The notes under the pieces are model-generated. The model did no database searches. It saw only the letters and a list, made by a program, of their open reading frames with translations, and was not told where the DNA came from. DNA of 64,000 bases from Chloroflexi bacterium CFX4 (GTDB lineage: Bacteria > Chloroflexota > Anaerolineae > Aggregatilineales > UBA2796), in assembly GCA_021404685.1 (NCBI GenBank), contig QWHC01000001.1:248001-312000 (forward strand). The letters are read 5' to 3'. Shown in pieces: positions 25,696 through 35,474 of the stretch (positions are counted from its first letter, which is position 1; each line of letters opens with the position of its first letter). Both the position numbers and the translations under genes were made by a program.

Positions 25696-28491
25696 ATGAG
25701 CTATTTTTCAATGCCCTTAAAAGGGTTGCAGGCGGCTGCCAACCGTGCCATAAACGCACTGGCAGCCCTTGTACAGCGCCTTGCCGCGCCCAACACGCTG
25801 CCAATTGCTGAGCCTATTCAGCTTGATTTTACTGTGAACGTGCTACGCCCTGATGATCTGTTCGTGGCAACGCTTGGCTTTGCCAATTTGCGCCTGATCA
25901 AGGGCAACCTGACCGCACTGCCGCGCTTGGTGGCGCTGCGTGAGGCACCTTCGTATATTGTGCTTTACCTGCCGCCGCAAAGCCTGGGTGAGCAAGACGC
26001 CAAACGGCTTGCCAAACCTAGCCTGCTGGTCTACCAATTAAAGCCTGAGTCGCTGCCGTTGGAATACACCTTAGAGCGCTTGCTAGAGGCGTGCGGTCAG
26101 GCACACCTGATTGTTTCAGCAGGGCTTGCCGCGCCACACGGACACGCCGCACGGCGAGATCGAATTCATCTGGAGGTGGAAGAAGGAATTTTCACCGCCG
26201 TTGAAGCGCCCTACCGTTTGGTGCTTTCACCCATCGCTGAGGCAGCCTTCACCGAAATTGCCCTACCGCAGCCCGACCGCGCCACTGGACGTACACCGGT
26301 TTGGCATATGCATCTTGCCCGCACGGCAGCGCGTGCCGTTTGGTCGCCAGATTTGGCGGCACCACAGGGCGAGGCGGGCAAGCAGCGCGCTGCGATTGCA
26401 CGCCAAACGGCTGATCAGCGCAGCGTGCCGCCCGGCGTTGAAAATCCCACCCTGAATGTTGAGGTGCTAACGCTCAGCGCGCTCGGCGCAACCTTCGATT
26501 TGACCTTTGCGCCATCAAACGCGGCGCGGCTTGGTTTGAGCGCCGCCGGCTGGTCAACACATGGCGCACAAGGGCGCACCACTGCCCAGATCGGTGGTGA
26601 GCGCGGCTATTTGCTGCCCTTTGGTCATATGGCAGTCTTGGTGCAAGGCACGCAGCGCCGCTTCACTGCCCAAGGCGCCGCGTTGGTCGCAGGGCGTTAT
26701 ATCGCCGTGCAGCAGCCCGAACTTACTTTCAATCGGCGCGATTTGCCCTTCAAGACAATCCGCATCGTCACACCCTACACACCCGACTTGGCCGATCCAC
26801 GCGATCACGAGGCGGCACGCCTTGCCGATCAGGGCGAGCGCGCTTTCTGGATCAAGCTGCCTGCTGAGGGCGACCTTGCCGATTATCACTTTCAGCTAGA
26901 GGCAGTTGATCACGCGGACCGAACCATCCGCTTCAGCGCACCACTGGTCTTTGTGGCAGAGGCGCTCACCGATCCCGCCAGCGGCGCACTGACGGGCATC
27001 AAGCGCGTGATTGAGGCATATAACAACGCGGCGCAGCCTTTGGCGCTCCACGCACAGCCCGTTGCCTTTGCGCCAAGCCGCGCCGAAGGTGACACCACAC
27101 TCTACACACACACGCTGACGCTTGGTGCAGCCTTTGCCCTTGAAACACCTTATTTTCAGCCGACCATGTTATCGGCAAGCGTTACGCTGCCGGCTTTGAG
27201 TGCCTTTGGCGTGGCGGATTCTGAACCGCAGCGCCTTGTGTGGGAAGCAAGCTACAGCACACAGCCCGATCCTGATCAGTTCGGGAACAGTGGTGAGGTC
27301 TTTGCGCGGTTGGCAGCACCATACCCGATCCGCTTTGCGCCTAACCAGCTTGGCGGCATTGCAACGCTCGCCATGGCGGTGGAAGGCATCTCGCGGCGCT
27401 ATGGCGCAGTGGGCAACCTGAAAAACATCCGCGATGGCTTATTTCTGCCAGCCCAACTGCTCGAAAATGCGGCGATCTTGGGGAATGTTCCGATAAAAGC
27501 ACTTATCAGCACGATTGCCGCTGACCAAGCCTTGAATGCCGCCGCTATCCCGGTTTTGGCGGCAAACACACACAGCGCCCGCTACCGTTGGCACGTTGAA
27601 CGGGATCATCTGCGTGAGACGGGCTTTTTCATGCCCGCCGAAAAGGGCAACTTTCACCTTGCGCTGGATAGCGGCGATGCTTACCGCGTTCGTGCTGCCT
27701 TAGAGGATTTCCGCCTGCTGACGCCAGATAACCTGCTAACGCTGGCATTTAAGCGCGTGGCAGCCGCAGAGCGCGCCGGTGTGGCATACCGCGCCGATAT
27801 ACACCTTGAATATGCCCAGTTACGCGGCGTTTTGATGCTGTTGCAGCCTGCTCTCAGCGCTTTGATTCCCGAAGGCTTCAGCCGTTTTAGCAGACAAGCC
27901 TACACAGCCGACTCGCTAGTGGTGGACTATACGCAGGCGTTGCCCAGCCTGCTGCTTGGTCTCAGCCGCACGCACGCGCTGCCCCTGCGCGCCGCGTTGC
28001 GTCTGCCGATGGATGGCGCACCGCTCTCGCTGAGCGTGACGGTTGGCACGCCGACAGGCGGTGATTACAGCCACACCGAGATGGATACCGACGGTGTTCG
28101 CAGCGCGGAAGCCGCCGCAGCATTCAGCGCGCCAATGGCGTTTGAACTGGGCGAGGCGGTTGCCACCAGCAGCGGCTACGGATCGGTGCATCTCAGCTAT
28201 GGGCGCGGTGCGCCAGCCCAGTTTTTTGGTGTTGTGCGCGGCTATGGCATGTTGAGCGCGCTTGGCATTGTAAGGCTCAGCACAACCTTCACCTTGCCAA
28301 TGGGCTACTATGCGGCTGCCAGCAAGCCGCTTGGTGCGGCAACCTTGCGCCTAAATCCGATGCTCGCCTTCTTTGAGCGTGGCGTGCGTTTACCGCTGCA
28401 CCGTGCGCTCAGCAGCACCTATCCCAGTGACGAAGATTGGTCTGCCTATGCAGCCGCCTTTGCTGATGATGACGCCACAACGGAGGCTTAA
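25696..28491 (+). CDS. Giant protein of unknown function, first gene of a three-gene unit
   Basis: Not recognised. 931 residues, no signal peptide, no membrane helix, rich in predicted beta strands and Ala/Leu/Pro. Possible conserved blocks are FTAVEAPYRLVLSP near residue 165, TPVWHMHLARTAARAVWSPD near 195-215, and RRYGAVGNLKNIRDGLF near 570. No nucleotide-binding or protease motif is visible. The frame runs back to 25219 but crosses tRNA-Ser and its terminator. ATG 25696 (GAGG 13 bases upstream) or ATG 25711 is the likely start. Only six bases separate it from the next, even larger gene, whose SD lies inside its last codons, so the two are translationally coupled. Function cannot be assigned. 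Confidence 0.72.
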   Translation: MSYFSMPLKGLQAAANRAINALAALVQRLAAPNTLPIAEPIQLDFTVNVLRPDDLFVATLGFANLRLIKGNLTALPRLVALREAPSYIVLYLPPQSLGEQDAKRLAKPSLLVYQLKPESLPLEYTLERLLEACGQAHLIVSAGLAAPHGHAARRDRIHLEVEEGIFTAVEAPYRLVLSPIAEAAFTEIALPQPDRATGRTPVWHMHLARTAARAVWSPDLAAPQGEAGKQRAAIARQTADQRSVPPGVENPTLNVEVLTLSALGATFDLTFAPSNAARLGLSAAGWSTHGAQGRTTAQIGGERGYLLPFGHMAVLVQGTQRRFTAQGAALVAGRYIAVQQPELTFNRRDLPFKTIRIVTPYTPDLADPRDHEAARLADQGERAFWIKLPAEGDLADYHFQLEAVDHADRTIRFSAPLVFVAEALTDPASGALTGIKRVIEAYNNAAQPLALHAQPVAFAPSRAEGDTTLYTHTLTLGAAFALETPYFQPTMLSASVTLPALSAFGVADSEPQRLVWEASYSTQPDPDQFGNSGEVFARLAAPYPIRFAPNQLGGIATLAMAVEGISRRYGAVGNLKNIRDGLFLPAQLLENAAILGNVPIKALISTIAADQALNAAAIPVLAANTHSARYRWHVERDHLRETGFFMPAEKGNFHLALDSGDAYRVRAALEDFRLLTPDNLLTLAFKRVAAAERAGVAYRADIHLEYAQLRGVLMLLQPALSALIPEGFSRFSRQAYTADSLVVDYTQALPSLLLGLSRTHALPLRAALRLPMDGAPLSLSVTVGTPTGGDYSHTEMDTDGVRSAEAAAAFSAPMAFELGEAVATSSGYGSVHLSYGRGAPAQFFGVVRGYGMLSALGIVRLSTTFTLPMGYYAAASKPLGAATLRLNPMLAFFERGVRLPLHRALSSTYPSDEDWSAYAAAFADDDATTEA

Positions 28492-28497
28492 CCGCGT

Positions 28498-31400
28498 ATG
28501 AACGCACAAACCTTGATTCTCACCGCCTTGCCAAACGGCATTGCGGCGGATACATTGCGCCTTTCAGTTTATTTTGCGCCGCGTTTGTGGACGCAAGAGC
28601 GCGCAGCGCAGGCGCTCTCGCTAGCGCAATTTCCCGATTTTTGGGATTTTCCCGCCCAAGTGGAAGGCATGACCTTCACCGTCCAGTTTGAGAACGGCGC
28701 GACCTTCAGCGATCTGAAACGGGCAAATACGGATGCCTTGCGCGCCGATATGTGGCAGGTGCTTTTCAAGCAGCCGCCTTATGTGGAAGATTTTCCTTAC
28801 GTCGCGCCTTATCAGTTTGCGGCACAGTCGGTTGCCAACGCACCCATTGAGCGGCTACCAATCAGCGCGCTAGGCGCTCTGCTGCGGCAAACTTTCCAAC
28901 AGGGCGGGCGCGCCGCCGATCATGACGTGGAAGGCGTGTTCGGCAAATTACAAGCGGTGCTGGCTGCCGAAAGCACACCGCCTAAAGCTGATCTGGCAAC
29001 GCTCTTAGACTTTCATCAGGTGCTTGCCTTGCTCGGCAATTTTCCTGAATTGCTGCGCGCCCTTGGCTTGGTCGTTGATCTGGAAGTGCCGCTCACTGCT
29101 GAGATTCCGCGTGCGGCAGCCACCACCGAAGGCGTCAGCGTGCAGGTGTTGGCACACTGGACGCCAAAACTTGCCAGCACATATACCTATAGCCCGCGCA
29201 CACATTACATCCTGAACGAAAGGCGCTTTATGGCTGCGCCGCGCCCTGAGTCCTATCTGCGGGAAGGACTATTCCGCATGGACGACTCGGCGCGCTTTGC
29301 CGTGCAGCAGGTAGATGTGCTTGGTGCGGCGCTGCAAGCCATGCACAGCAGCACATTGCCGCCACTGCGGACGGTTGGCTTGGCAGTCCTTCAGCGTGAC
29401 CTGCCTGAACAACTGCAAGCGCATGCTCGCCATGCTGAGGTGCTTAACAACGCCTTGCAGGCAGATGGTGTGCCAACGGCTGCACTTTACGCTGAGGACG
29501 TGCTGCGCGGCTTTCGCCTTGATGTGTGGGATTCGGTTTCCAAGCGCTGGCACAGCGTTCATCAGCGGCGGAGCGCCTTCGATTTCATCGGCACCAGCGG
29601 CGCAAAAATCCGTGTGACCGATGAACAAATCAGCGAAGGCTTTGCCCAAGTCAGCCTGCGTGAGGCGGCAGATGGCAAAGGTCTGGTTGCCGATGAAACG
29701 CTTCTGGTCTGGGATGGCTGGAGCCTGAGCGCGCCGCGCCCAAGCAAGGCATTGGATGATCAAGCCCAGTCAGACGTGGCAAACGGCGATCTGCTAACAC
29801 CTTTCGGCATAGAAGCGCACTTTAGCGCTGCGCCGCGCACCTTGCCACGCTTGCGCTTTGGCAGAAGCTATCGGCTGCGGCTGCGTGCCGTGGATTTGGC
29901 AGGCAACAGCGTTTTCATGCCCAACACAGCCGATTTTCAGCAAACACAGGCAGAATGCAGCGCGCTGATCACCTTTCAGCGCCACGAGCCAATTGCACCA
30001 CCGATTGTGTTGCCGCGCAGCGTGCCTGCCTACGGCGAATCGCTGGAGACGTTGGTCGTCCGCAGTGGCGCAGGCAGCGATCACGATACGGCGCGCAGTG
30101 AACGCCATTTTGCGCCGCCGCCGCTTAATCTGATCCACGCTGAATGGTATGGCGCGTTCGATGGTAAACCATCCGAAGAGGCACAGGCGCTGCGCGGACG
30201 GACGTTCAAAGTGGTTGGCGAACAGCCGCCAGAGTCTGCTTTGTTGATGTCCGAAGTGGACTTCATGCCATTCTACCAACCTGATGCGCTTGGGCGGAAC
30301 GTCGCGCTCTCTGGATTGCGCCAAGAAGAAGGCTTCTGGCTGATGCCGGAGCTGGATTTCGCGCCGTTCTATCTGCCTGATGCGCTTGGGCGCGGCGTGA
30401 TTTTCTATGGCTTGCCCGGTGTGCCAGAAGGCGAGCCGTTCCGCGTGCCTTTTGAGGGCAGCTATCCTAATTTGTTGCCGTTCCGCCTGCGCCTTGTTGC
30501 CATTGGCGCGCACGAGACGCCGCAGCCGCCACAGTACGGCGTGCGTATTCCGAACGCCTCCGCCCTGCTGACGGTGCAGCTTCGCCCTTCGGAAGTGCGG
30601 CAGGTGCGCTATGCCACCTATGCCGATGAAGCAGACCTTCAAGCGCACGGCTTGCGCGCTTGGCTGAATGAAACAGCCGATCCGACGCCGCTGCTAACGC
30701 CATTCCGCAGCCTGACGCTCATTCATGCTGCCGCGCAGCCGCTTGCCGCGCCGCAGATCACGGCGTTGCGTGCAGCACGCACCTATGGCGATACGGCGGT
30801 GCGCCTGAGCGGCACTGCTACGCTGCACGCCGCCAGCACGGGCAAGCTCGATCTGCTCGCCACTTGGACAGAACCACACGATGATCCCGCACATCCCTTC
30901 GATGCTGCCAAGCCGCGCAGCGCGCTTTTCGGTGCGCTGCCCGTCAGCACGGATCAGGACTCGTTCAGCTTTACTGATGTGTTGCAGCACTTTGGCGATA
31001 CCAAGTACCGCGAGGTGACCTATACACCTATCGCGGCGACTAGGTTCAATACCTACTTTGATCCCGCGCTCTTTGCGGATGACGCCACGCTTGAAAGCGT
31101 GCGCCCAACCGCCGAAGAACGCAAACACGGCGTTGGCGAGAAGCGAATCGCCATTTTGAACAGCGCTCGCCCCTTGCCGCCGCAGATTGCCTACATCGTG
31201 CCGAGTTTTGGCTGGCAGGCTGCCAAGCATGTGCCAAACACCGATGGCAGCGCACAAGTAGCGCTTATGCGGCAAGGCGGCAGCCTACGCATTTACCTGA
31301 AGCGCCCGTGGTTCAGCAGCGGCGCGGGCGAGATGCTCGGCGTGGTCTTTCGCCGTGCGCCCTTTGCCGAAACGCCCGCCGCTATGCGCGCCTATCTGAC

Positions 31401-32073
31401 GCAATGGGGCAGCGATCCGCTCTGGGAGAGCAGCGCGCCCGTTGCCATGCCAAGCGCTGAGAACTTCCTGAACGCCGCGCCGCATTTCGGCGTAACGTTG
31501 GCAGAATTTGCTGACCAAACCAATCTGATCGGCGTCGCACCCTATCCCGTCAGCTATGATGCAGCGCGCAGCCTATGGTATGCCGATGTAACGCTGAACG
31601 TTGGCGCGGCTTACTTCCCCTTTGTGCGGTTGGCGTTGGCGCGCTACCAACCCAACAGCATCGCAGACGCGCACCTTTCGCCCATCATCCTGAGCGATTT
31701 TGCTCAACTGCCACCAGATCGGACGTTGCAGATCACCTTCAGTGCGGATAAGCAGCAGATTGCCCTTGCCCTTGAAGGTATCAGCTACCGCCCCAGCGCA
31801 GAGACGCCGCGCCGCTTGATCGAGGCGCGCCTTGAGCGCAAACGCACGGATATGACCGGCGATTTGGCGTGGGAGCCCGCCGCTTTTGTGGCAGCCGAGA
31901 CGGAACACACTGACTCGGTGTGGCGCGGGGCGCTTACGCTCAGCGAGCCATATCGCGCCGAGACTTTCCGCCTTGCCCTGACCGAATCGGAGCCGCTGCC
32001 CTACGATGCCACCAACGGCGAAGGGCTGATCAATGTGGGACGTACCATCTCCGCCTACCTGTGGACGTTTTAG
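28498..32073 (+). CDS. Giant protein of unknown function, second gene of the unit
   Basis: Not recognised. 1191 residues, soluble, mostly beta with some helical stretches at 100-190. A near-tandem motif occurs around residues 585-640: EVDFMPFYQPDALGRNVALSGL, then ELDFAPFYLPDALGRGVIFYGL. The C-terminal part has YIVPSFGWQAAKHV and the block FVRLALARYQPNSIADAHLSPIILSDFAQL, which looks like a conserved module, and it ends in TF. GGAGG at 28482-28486 serves as SD. The gene is followed, after 43 bases, by the phosphotransferase-like gene. Size, pairing and lack of targeting signals suggest a large cytosolic assembly, but this is inference. Confidence 0.72.
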   Translation: MNAQTLILTALPNGIAADTLRLSVYFAPRLWTQERAAQALSLAQFPDFWDFPAQVEGMTFTVQFENGATFSDLKRANTDALRADMWQVLFKQPPYVEDFPYVAPYQFAAQSVANAPIERLPISALGALLRQTFQQGGRAADHDVEGVFGKLQAVLAAESTPPKADLATLLDFHQVLALLGNFPELLRALGLVVDLEVPLTAEIPRAAATTEGVSVQVLAHWTPKLASTYTYSPRTHYILNERRFMAAPRPESYLREGLFRMDDSARFAVQQVDVLGAALQAMHSSTLPPLRTVGLAVLQRDLPEQLQAHARHAEVLNNALQADGVPTAALYAEDVLRGFRLDVWDSVSKRWHSVHQRRSAFDFIGTSGAKIRVTDEQISEGFAQVSLREAADGKGLVADETLLVWDGWSLSAPRPSKALDDQAQSDVANGDLLTPFGIEAHFSAAPRTLPRLRFGRSYRLRLRAVDLAGNSVFMPNTADFQQTQAECSALITFQRHEPIAPPIVLPRSVPAYGESLETLVVRSGAGSDHDTARSERHFAPPPLNLIHAEWYGAFDGKPSEEAQALRGRTFKVVGEQPPESALLMSEVDFMPFYQPDALGRNVALSGLRQEEGFWLMPELDFAPFYLPDALGRGVIFYGLPGVPEGEPFRVPFEGSYPNLLPFRLRLVAIGAHETPQPPQYGVRIPNASALLTVQLRPSEVRQVRYATYADEADLQAHGLRAWLNETADPTPLLTPFRSLTLIHAAAQPLAAPQITALRAARTYGDTAVRLSGTATLHAASTGKLDLLATWTEPHDDPAHPFDAAKPRSALFGALPVSTDQDSFSFTDVLQHFGDTKYREVTYTPIAATRFNTYFDPALFADDATLESVRPTAEERKHGVGEKRIAILNSARPLPPQIAYIVPSFGWQAAKHVPNTDGSAQVALMRQGGSLRIYLKRPWFSSGAGEMLGVVFRRAPFAETPAAMRAYLTQWGSDPLWESSAPVAMPSAENFLNAAPHFGVTLAEFADQTNLIGVAPYPVSYDAARSLWYADVTLNVGAAYFPFVRLALARYQPNSIADAHLSPIILSDFAQLPPDRTLQITFSADKQQIALALEGISYRPSAETPRRLIEARLERKRTDMTGDLAWEPAAFVAAETEHTDSVWRGALTLSEPYRAETFRLALTESEPLPYDATNGEGLINVGRTISAYLWTF

Positions 32074-32116
32074 CAGGTAGGCGTGAAGCAATTAGCAATA
32101 GGAGCAGCTGATCACG

Positions 32117-34432
32117 ATGAGCGTGAGCTACTACGGCAAACTGACAGGCAAAAAAGAACGTCTGTGGTTGCCGCTTGGCTATGGGAATGCGGCAAAGTAT
32201 GGGATTGGCGCAAAGGCGGCACTGCTGGACGTGGCACGGCGCTATGGGTTGCCGGTGCCGCCCGGCATTGTGCTAGTGGATGAGGCGTGGCGGCGCGCGC
32301 TGGGTAGCGGTTTGGTGCGCCGCAGCGATAGCGGTGCGGTCAGCGTGCCAGACCCGTCCCGCCTGATTTTTGCCATCAGCTTCCCAAACTTTGAGTGGGA
32401 GTTGCCGGGTCCGTTTGCGGTGCGCTCTGCGTTTTCGGCAGAGGATAGCACAGCCGAGAGCATGGCGGGCTATTTCACCTCTCGCCTGCATGTGGATGCC
32501 CGCGATCCTATTCAGCTTGCCGAAGCACTGTGCGCCGTCTGGGAATCAGCGGAACGCTATGCCGAGTCGGGCGGCGAACTGCGCCGCGATGTGCTGCTGC
32601 TGCGGATGGTGAACGCCACGCACAGCGGCGTCGCCTTCACCGAACACGCGCACGCCGATGATCGGGTCAACTTCACCGAAGGTTTGGCGGACAAGCTGGT
32701 CAGTGGTGCGGTGGAGGGCGAATCGCTCAGTTTGCCCAAGCTGCGGCGCGGCGAAAAGCCTGACAGCCAGCAGCCAGCTTGGGCAGCGCGTTTACAGGTG
32801 CTGCTGCGCGATGTACGGCGCATCTTCAGCCATAAGGGCAGCGGGCGCGATTGGGATATCGAATGGGCGGATGACGGCACGACCTGCTGGCTGATCCAGA
32901 TTCGCCCAATTACGCGCCCAACGCGCCGCAACGAGGCGTTTACCATCGCCAACCACAAAGAGATTTTGCCGCCGCTGCCCTCCATCTTCATGACCCACCT
33001 TGTGGCTTCTTGCGCGGATCGCCTGTTTGCCTATTACCGCCGCTTTGACCGCACCTTGCCCGAAAACCGCCCGTTTATCGAGGTTTTTAACGGACGCCCG
33101 TACATCAATCTCTCGCTGATGGTCGAGATGATGCGGACGTTCGGCTTGCCTTCCAAACTGGTGACGGATTCCATCGGCGGTGAGGTGGAGCGCGATTATC
33201 CCGCCAACCTGCGCCAAATGCTGCGGAAGATCATCCCACTGCTGCGGTTGGGACTGGCGCAGCTTTTCGCGGTGCGCGCTGCCCGCCGCACCTGGCAGAC
33301 CCTGCTTAAGCAGAGCGCGCAGCGCCTCGACACCTTTGAACAGGCAATCCGCGCCGCACAGGACATCTACACACGATTGGTGACGGGCATGTTCTCGTTG
33401 ACGGCGGCGATCAGCCTGCCCATGCTGCTTATGCGGCGTTTGGGCGTGTTGGAAGAACACAGTGCGCGCAGCCGCAGCATCGCTACCGAACTCTACACTG
33501 ATCTAGCGCCGCTGCGCCAGATTGCCGAGCAAAATGCCGCCGTCCGTGAGGCACTTCAGCGTTCAGAACTGCCGGATGATGATCAGTTCCGCGCTGCCTG
33601 GCGCACCTACCTTCAGAAGCATGGGCAGCGCGGCATTTACGAGAGTGACCTCTCGCGTCCGCGCTTTCATGAGCAGCCCGCACCGCTGTTCAGCATGATC
33701 CTTGCGCCGCACACAGGCGCCAAACTGCCGCGCCGTACCCTCAAAGGGCTGTTGACGCTGCCGCTGGCATGGCAGGCAAACCGCACCGTGCGCGCCCGCG
33801 AACTGCTGCGCTACCACACCATGACCGCCTTCGACAGGTTGCGCGCTGCCCTCTTACAGCTTGCCAAGGCTGCCGTCGAACGCGGACAACTGCCCAACGC
33901 CGAGGCGATTTGGGAACTGACGGTTGAGGAAGTTGTGCAGCTTGATGATGGCTGGCAACCTGACACGGTCTTTTTTGCCGAACGGATCGCCGAGATCGCA
34001 CGCCTAAAAATGTTGCCCGTCCCAGACTTGCTGCGCCGCTTTGACGATCTAGAGCGCGATCTGCCGCCTGAGGCGCAGACGCCGCACTTGCACGGCATCA
34101 GCCTGACGACGGGCGATGTTTCCGGACGGGCGTGGGTGCTGCAAGAGCCTGCTCAGACGCCGCCACCGCTTGAGTCACCCGTGATCCTCGTGGCGCGCTC
34201 GGTGGACGCGGGCTGGATTCCGACGTTTGCCCATGTGCAAGGCGTGGTGGTGGAAACCGGCGGCGATCTCTCGCACGGCTCAATCATCTTGCGCGAGATC
34301 GGGCTGCCCGCCGTGACCAACGTCCGCGCTGCCACACGGCACATCCAAACGGGCGACTGGCTGCACCTAAGGGCGGATCGCGGCTTGGTGGTGCTGAAGG
34401 CAGCCTCGCCTGCTGCGGATGACCAACGCTGA
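32117..34432 (+). CDS. PEP-synthase / rifampin-phosphotransferase-like dikinase
   Basis: 771 residues with the three-domain plan of ATP-dependent dikinases. The N-terminal PPDK/PEP-synthase ATP-grasp contains KAALLDVARRYGLPVPPGIV, AVRSAFSAEDS and DIEWADDG...LIQIRPI. A helical middle domain contains EVFNGRPYINLSLMVE. The C-terminal swivelling His domain has GGDLSHGSII, with H720 as phospho-carrier. PEP synthases have in addition a TIM-barrel that binds PEP; none is visible. The plan is therefore that of rifampin phosphotransferases, which transfer ATP beta-phosphate to a small molecule. The acceptor here is unknown. It may act on, or be used with, the two giant proteins encoded upstream. Confidence 0.85.
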   Translation: MSVSYYGKLTGKKERLWLPLGYGNAAKYGIGAKAALLDVARRYGLPVPPGIVLVDEAWRRALGSGLVRRSDSGAVSVPDPSRLIFAISFPNFEWELPGPFAVRSAFSAEDSTAESMAGYFTSRLHVDARDPIQLAEALCAVWESAERYAESGGELRRDVLLLRMVNATHSGVAFTEHAHADDRVNFTEGLADKLVSGAVEGESLSLPKLRRGEKPDSQQPAWAARLQVLLRDVRRIFSHKGSGRDWDIEWADDGTTCWLIQIRPITRPTRRNEAFTIANHKEILPPLPSIFMTHLVASCADRLFAYYRRFDRTLPENRPFIEVFNGRPYINLSLMVEMMRTFGLPSKLVTDSIGGEVERDYPANLRQMLRKIIPLLRLGLAQLFAVRAARRTWQTLLKQSAQRLDTFEQAIRAAQDIYTRLVTGMFSLTAAISLPMLLMRRLGVLEEHSARSRSIATELYTDLAPLRQIAEQNAAVREALQRSELPDDDQFRAAWRTYLQKHGQRGIYESDLSRPRFHEQPAPLFSMILAPHTGAKLPRRTLKGLLTLPLAWQANRTVRARELLRYHTMTAFDRLRAALLQLAKAAVERGQLPNAEAIWELTVEEVVQLDDGWQPDTVFFAERIAEIARLKMLPVPDLLRRFDDLERDLPPEAQTPHLHGISLTTGDVSGRAWVLQEPAQTPPPLESPVILVARSVDAGWIPTFAHVQGVVVETGGDLSHGSIILREIGLPAVTNVRAATRHIQTGDWLHLRADRGLVVLKAASPAADDQR

Positions 34433-34771
34433 ATGGTTACCAATGCGTTTGTGAAGCTGCACAAACTGTTCCCAGTGGTTGATAAAGTGTGTGTTGGCGG
34501 GAAAAACCTGCCCGAAACATCGTCTGTGCCGCACCCTTGTGCGCCTGACAGGGATGAACTAGGCATTCAGCCAACAGGCATCTTTAAGACAGAATTTTTA
34601 CAAAATTCACAAAATCTGCATTTTGCATCACCATAAATAGACGGGGTGAAGGGTTTAGCTACAGCTTTTTTACAATTTCTTCATAAACAATTGCTTGACA
34701 TTTCTTAACATTGCGCCTCATAATGAACTATGCGTCTAAGCGTTTATCGTCCTACAAGGGGGAAATTTTCT
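34433..34771 (+). other. AT-rich intergenic region with promoter of secreted-protein gene
   Basis: No credible gene. A weak hairpin lies near 34496-34512. An AT-rich inverted repeat, GAATTTT-TAC-AAAATTC, lies at 34592-34608 and could be an operator. A promoter follows: TTGACA (34695-34700), 18-base spacer, CATAAT (34719-34724). The SD is AGGGGGA near 34757. The short frame 34433-34636 has no SD and is not counted as a gene. Confidence 0.6.
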
Positions 34772-35383
34772 ATGAAGAGCCTTAAGCGTAGTTTGTTGGT
34801 GTTGGCTATTTTTGCCTTTGTTCTCACTTTTGTTGGCGCGGTGGATGTGAAGCCTGCCGCCGCCGCCGCGCAAGCGAATTTCAGCGTCACCTGCTCCACT
34901 GTGATCTTACGCATCACGGGCGCACCGGCTGGCGCACGCTATGATTTGCTTGTTTTTATCGCTGAGACCGGTTTTATTGATCTTTTACCATCTCAGGTAG
35001 TGGATGCCAATGGCAACCTGACACTGTCCATCAACTTCCCAGAAGTACCAGATGGCACGCTCATCTATGCCGATACATGGCAATACAACCCACTCATTGT
35101 TAACTTTGCTTCCATCTCCAAGAATTGCGGCTTTGAGGGTTTCCCTGTGCCAGCGGGCTTCGTGCTGGCAGAGATCACCTGCGATGTGACCGTCTTCCAA
35201 CTGCCCAACCCCGATTTTCCAACTTCGGCAAAGCTGAAGAACGGGCAAACATGGTTTGCGAATCCCAAGTCTGTACCAGCCCAGATCAGCACTTTCTACG
35301 GTGAATGGACAGAAGTGCATGTGGCGGGTCCACGCACAGGGTATATTCCAACGGTCTGTGTGAAGTTCATCACCGGACGCTAA
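34772..35383 (+). CDS. Secreted protein with possible C-terminal SH3-like domain
   Basis: 203 residues: signal peptide MKSLKRSLLVLAIFAFVL with cleavage after AAAAA near residue 34. Then comes an immunoglobulin-like or beta-sandwich domain with paired Cys (SVTCSTVILRI ... SKNCGF). A C-terminal region with NGQTWFANPKSVPAQISTFYGEWTEVHVAGPRTGYIP resembles bacterial SH3b domains, which bind cell-wall peptides. The start at 34772 follows a strong SD; the frame reaches 34730. Own promoter and terminator, so monocistronic. Function unknown. Confidence 0.75.
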   Translation: MKSLKRSLLVLAIFAFVLTFVGAVDVKPAAAAAQANFSVTCSTVILRITGAPAGARYDLLVFIAETGFIDLLPSQVVDANGNLTLSINFPEVPDGTLIYADTWQYNPLIVNFASISKNCGFEGFPVPAGFVLAEITCDVTVFQLPNPDFPTSAKLKNGQTWFANPKSVPAQISTFYGEWTEVHVAGPRTGYIPTVCVKFITGR

Positions 35384-35412
35384 TGCGCTAGGTCAGTACG
35401 CACGCACGATAT

Positions 35413-35445
35413 GGGCGGCTCTTGGTGAGCCGCCCGTATTATTTT
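35413..35445 (+). terminator. Rho-independent terminator after secreted-protein gene
   Basis: A 9-bp perfect stem, GGGCGGCTC/GAGCCGCCC, with loop TTGGT, then GTATTATTTT. Confidence 0.88.
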
Positions 35446-35474
35446 AGCCCATCGCACTGCTTGTAAAAGCGCGC

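Noticed and set aside
34433-34636. 67-codon frame after the dikinase-like gene
   Set aside because: No SD, no motif, and odd composition; treated as intergenic.
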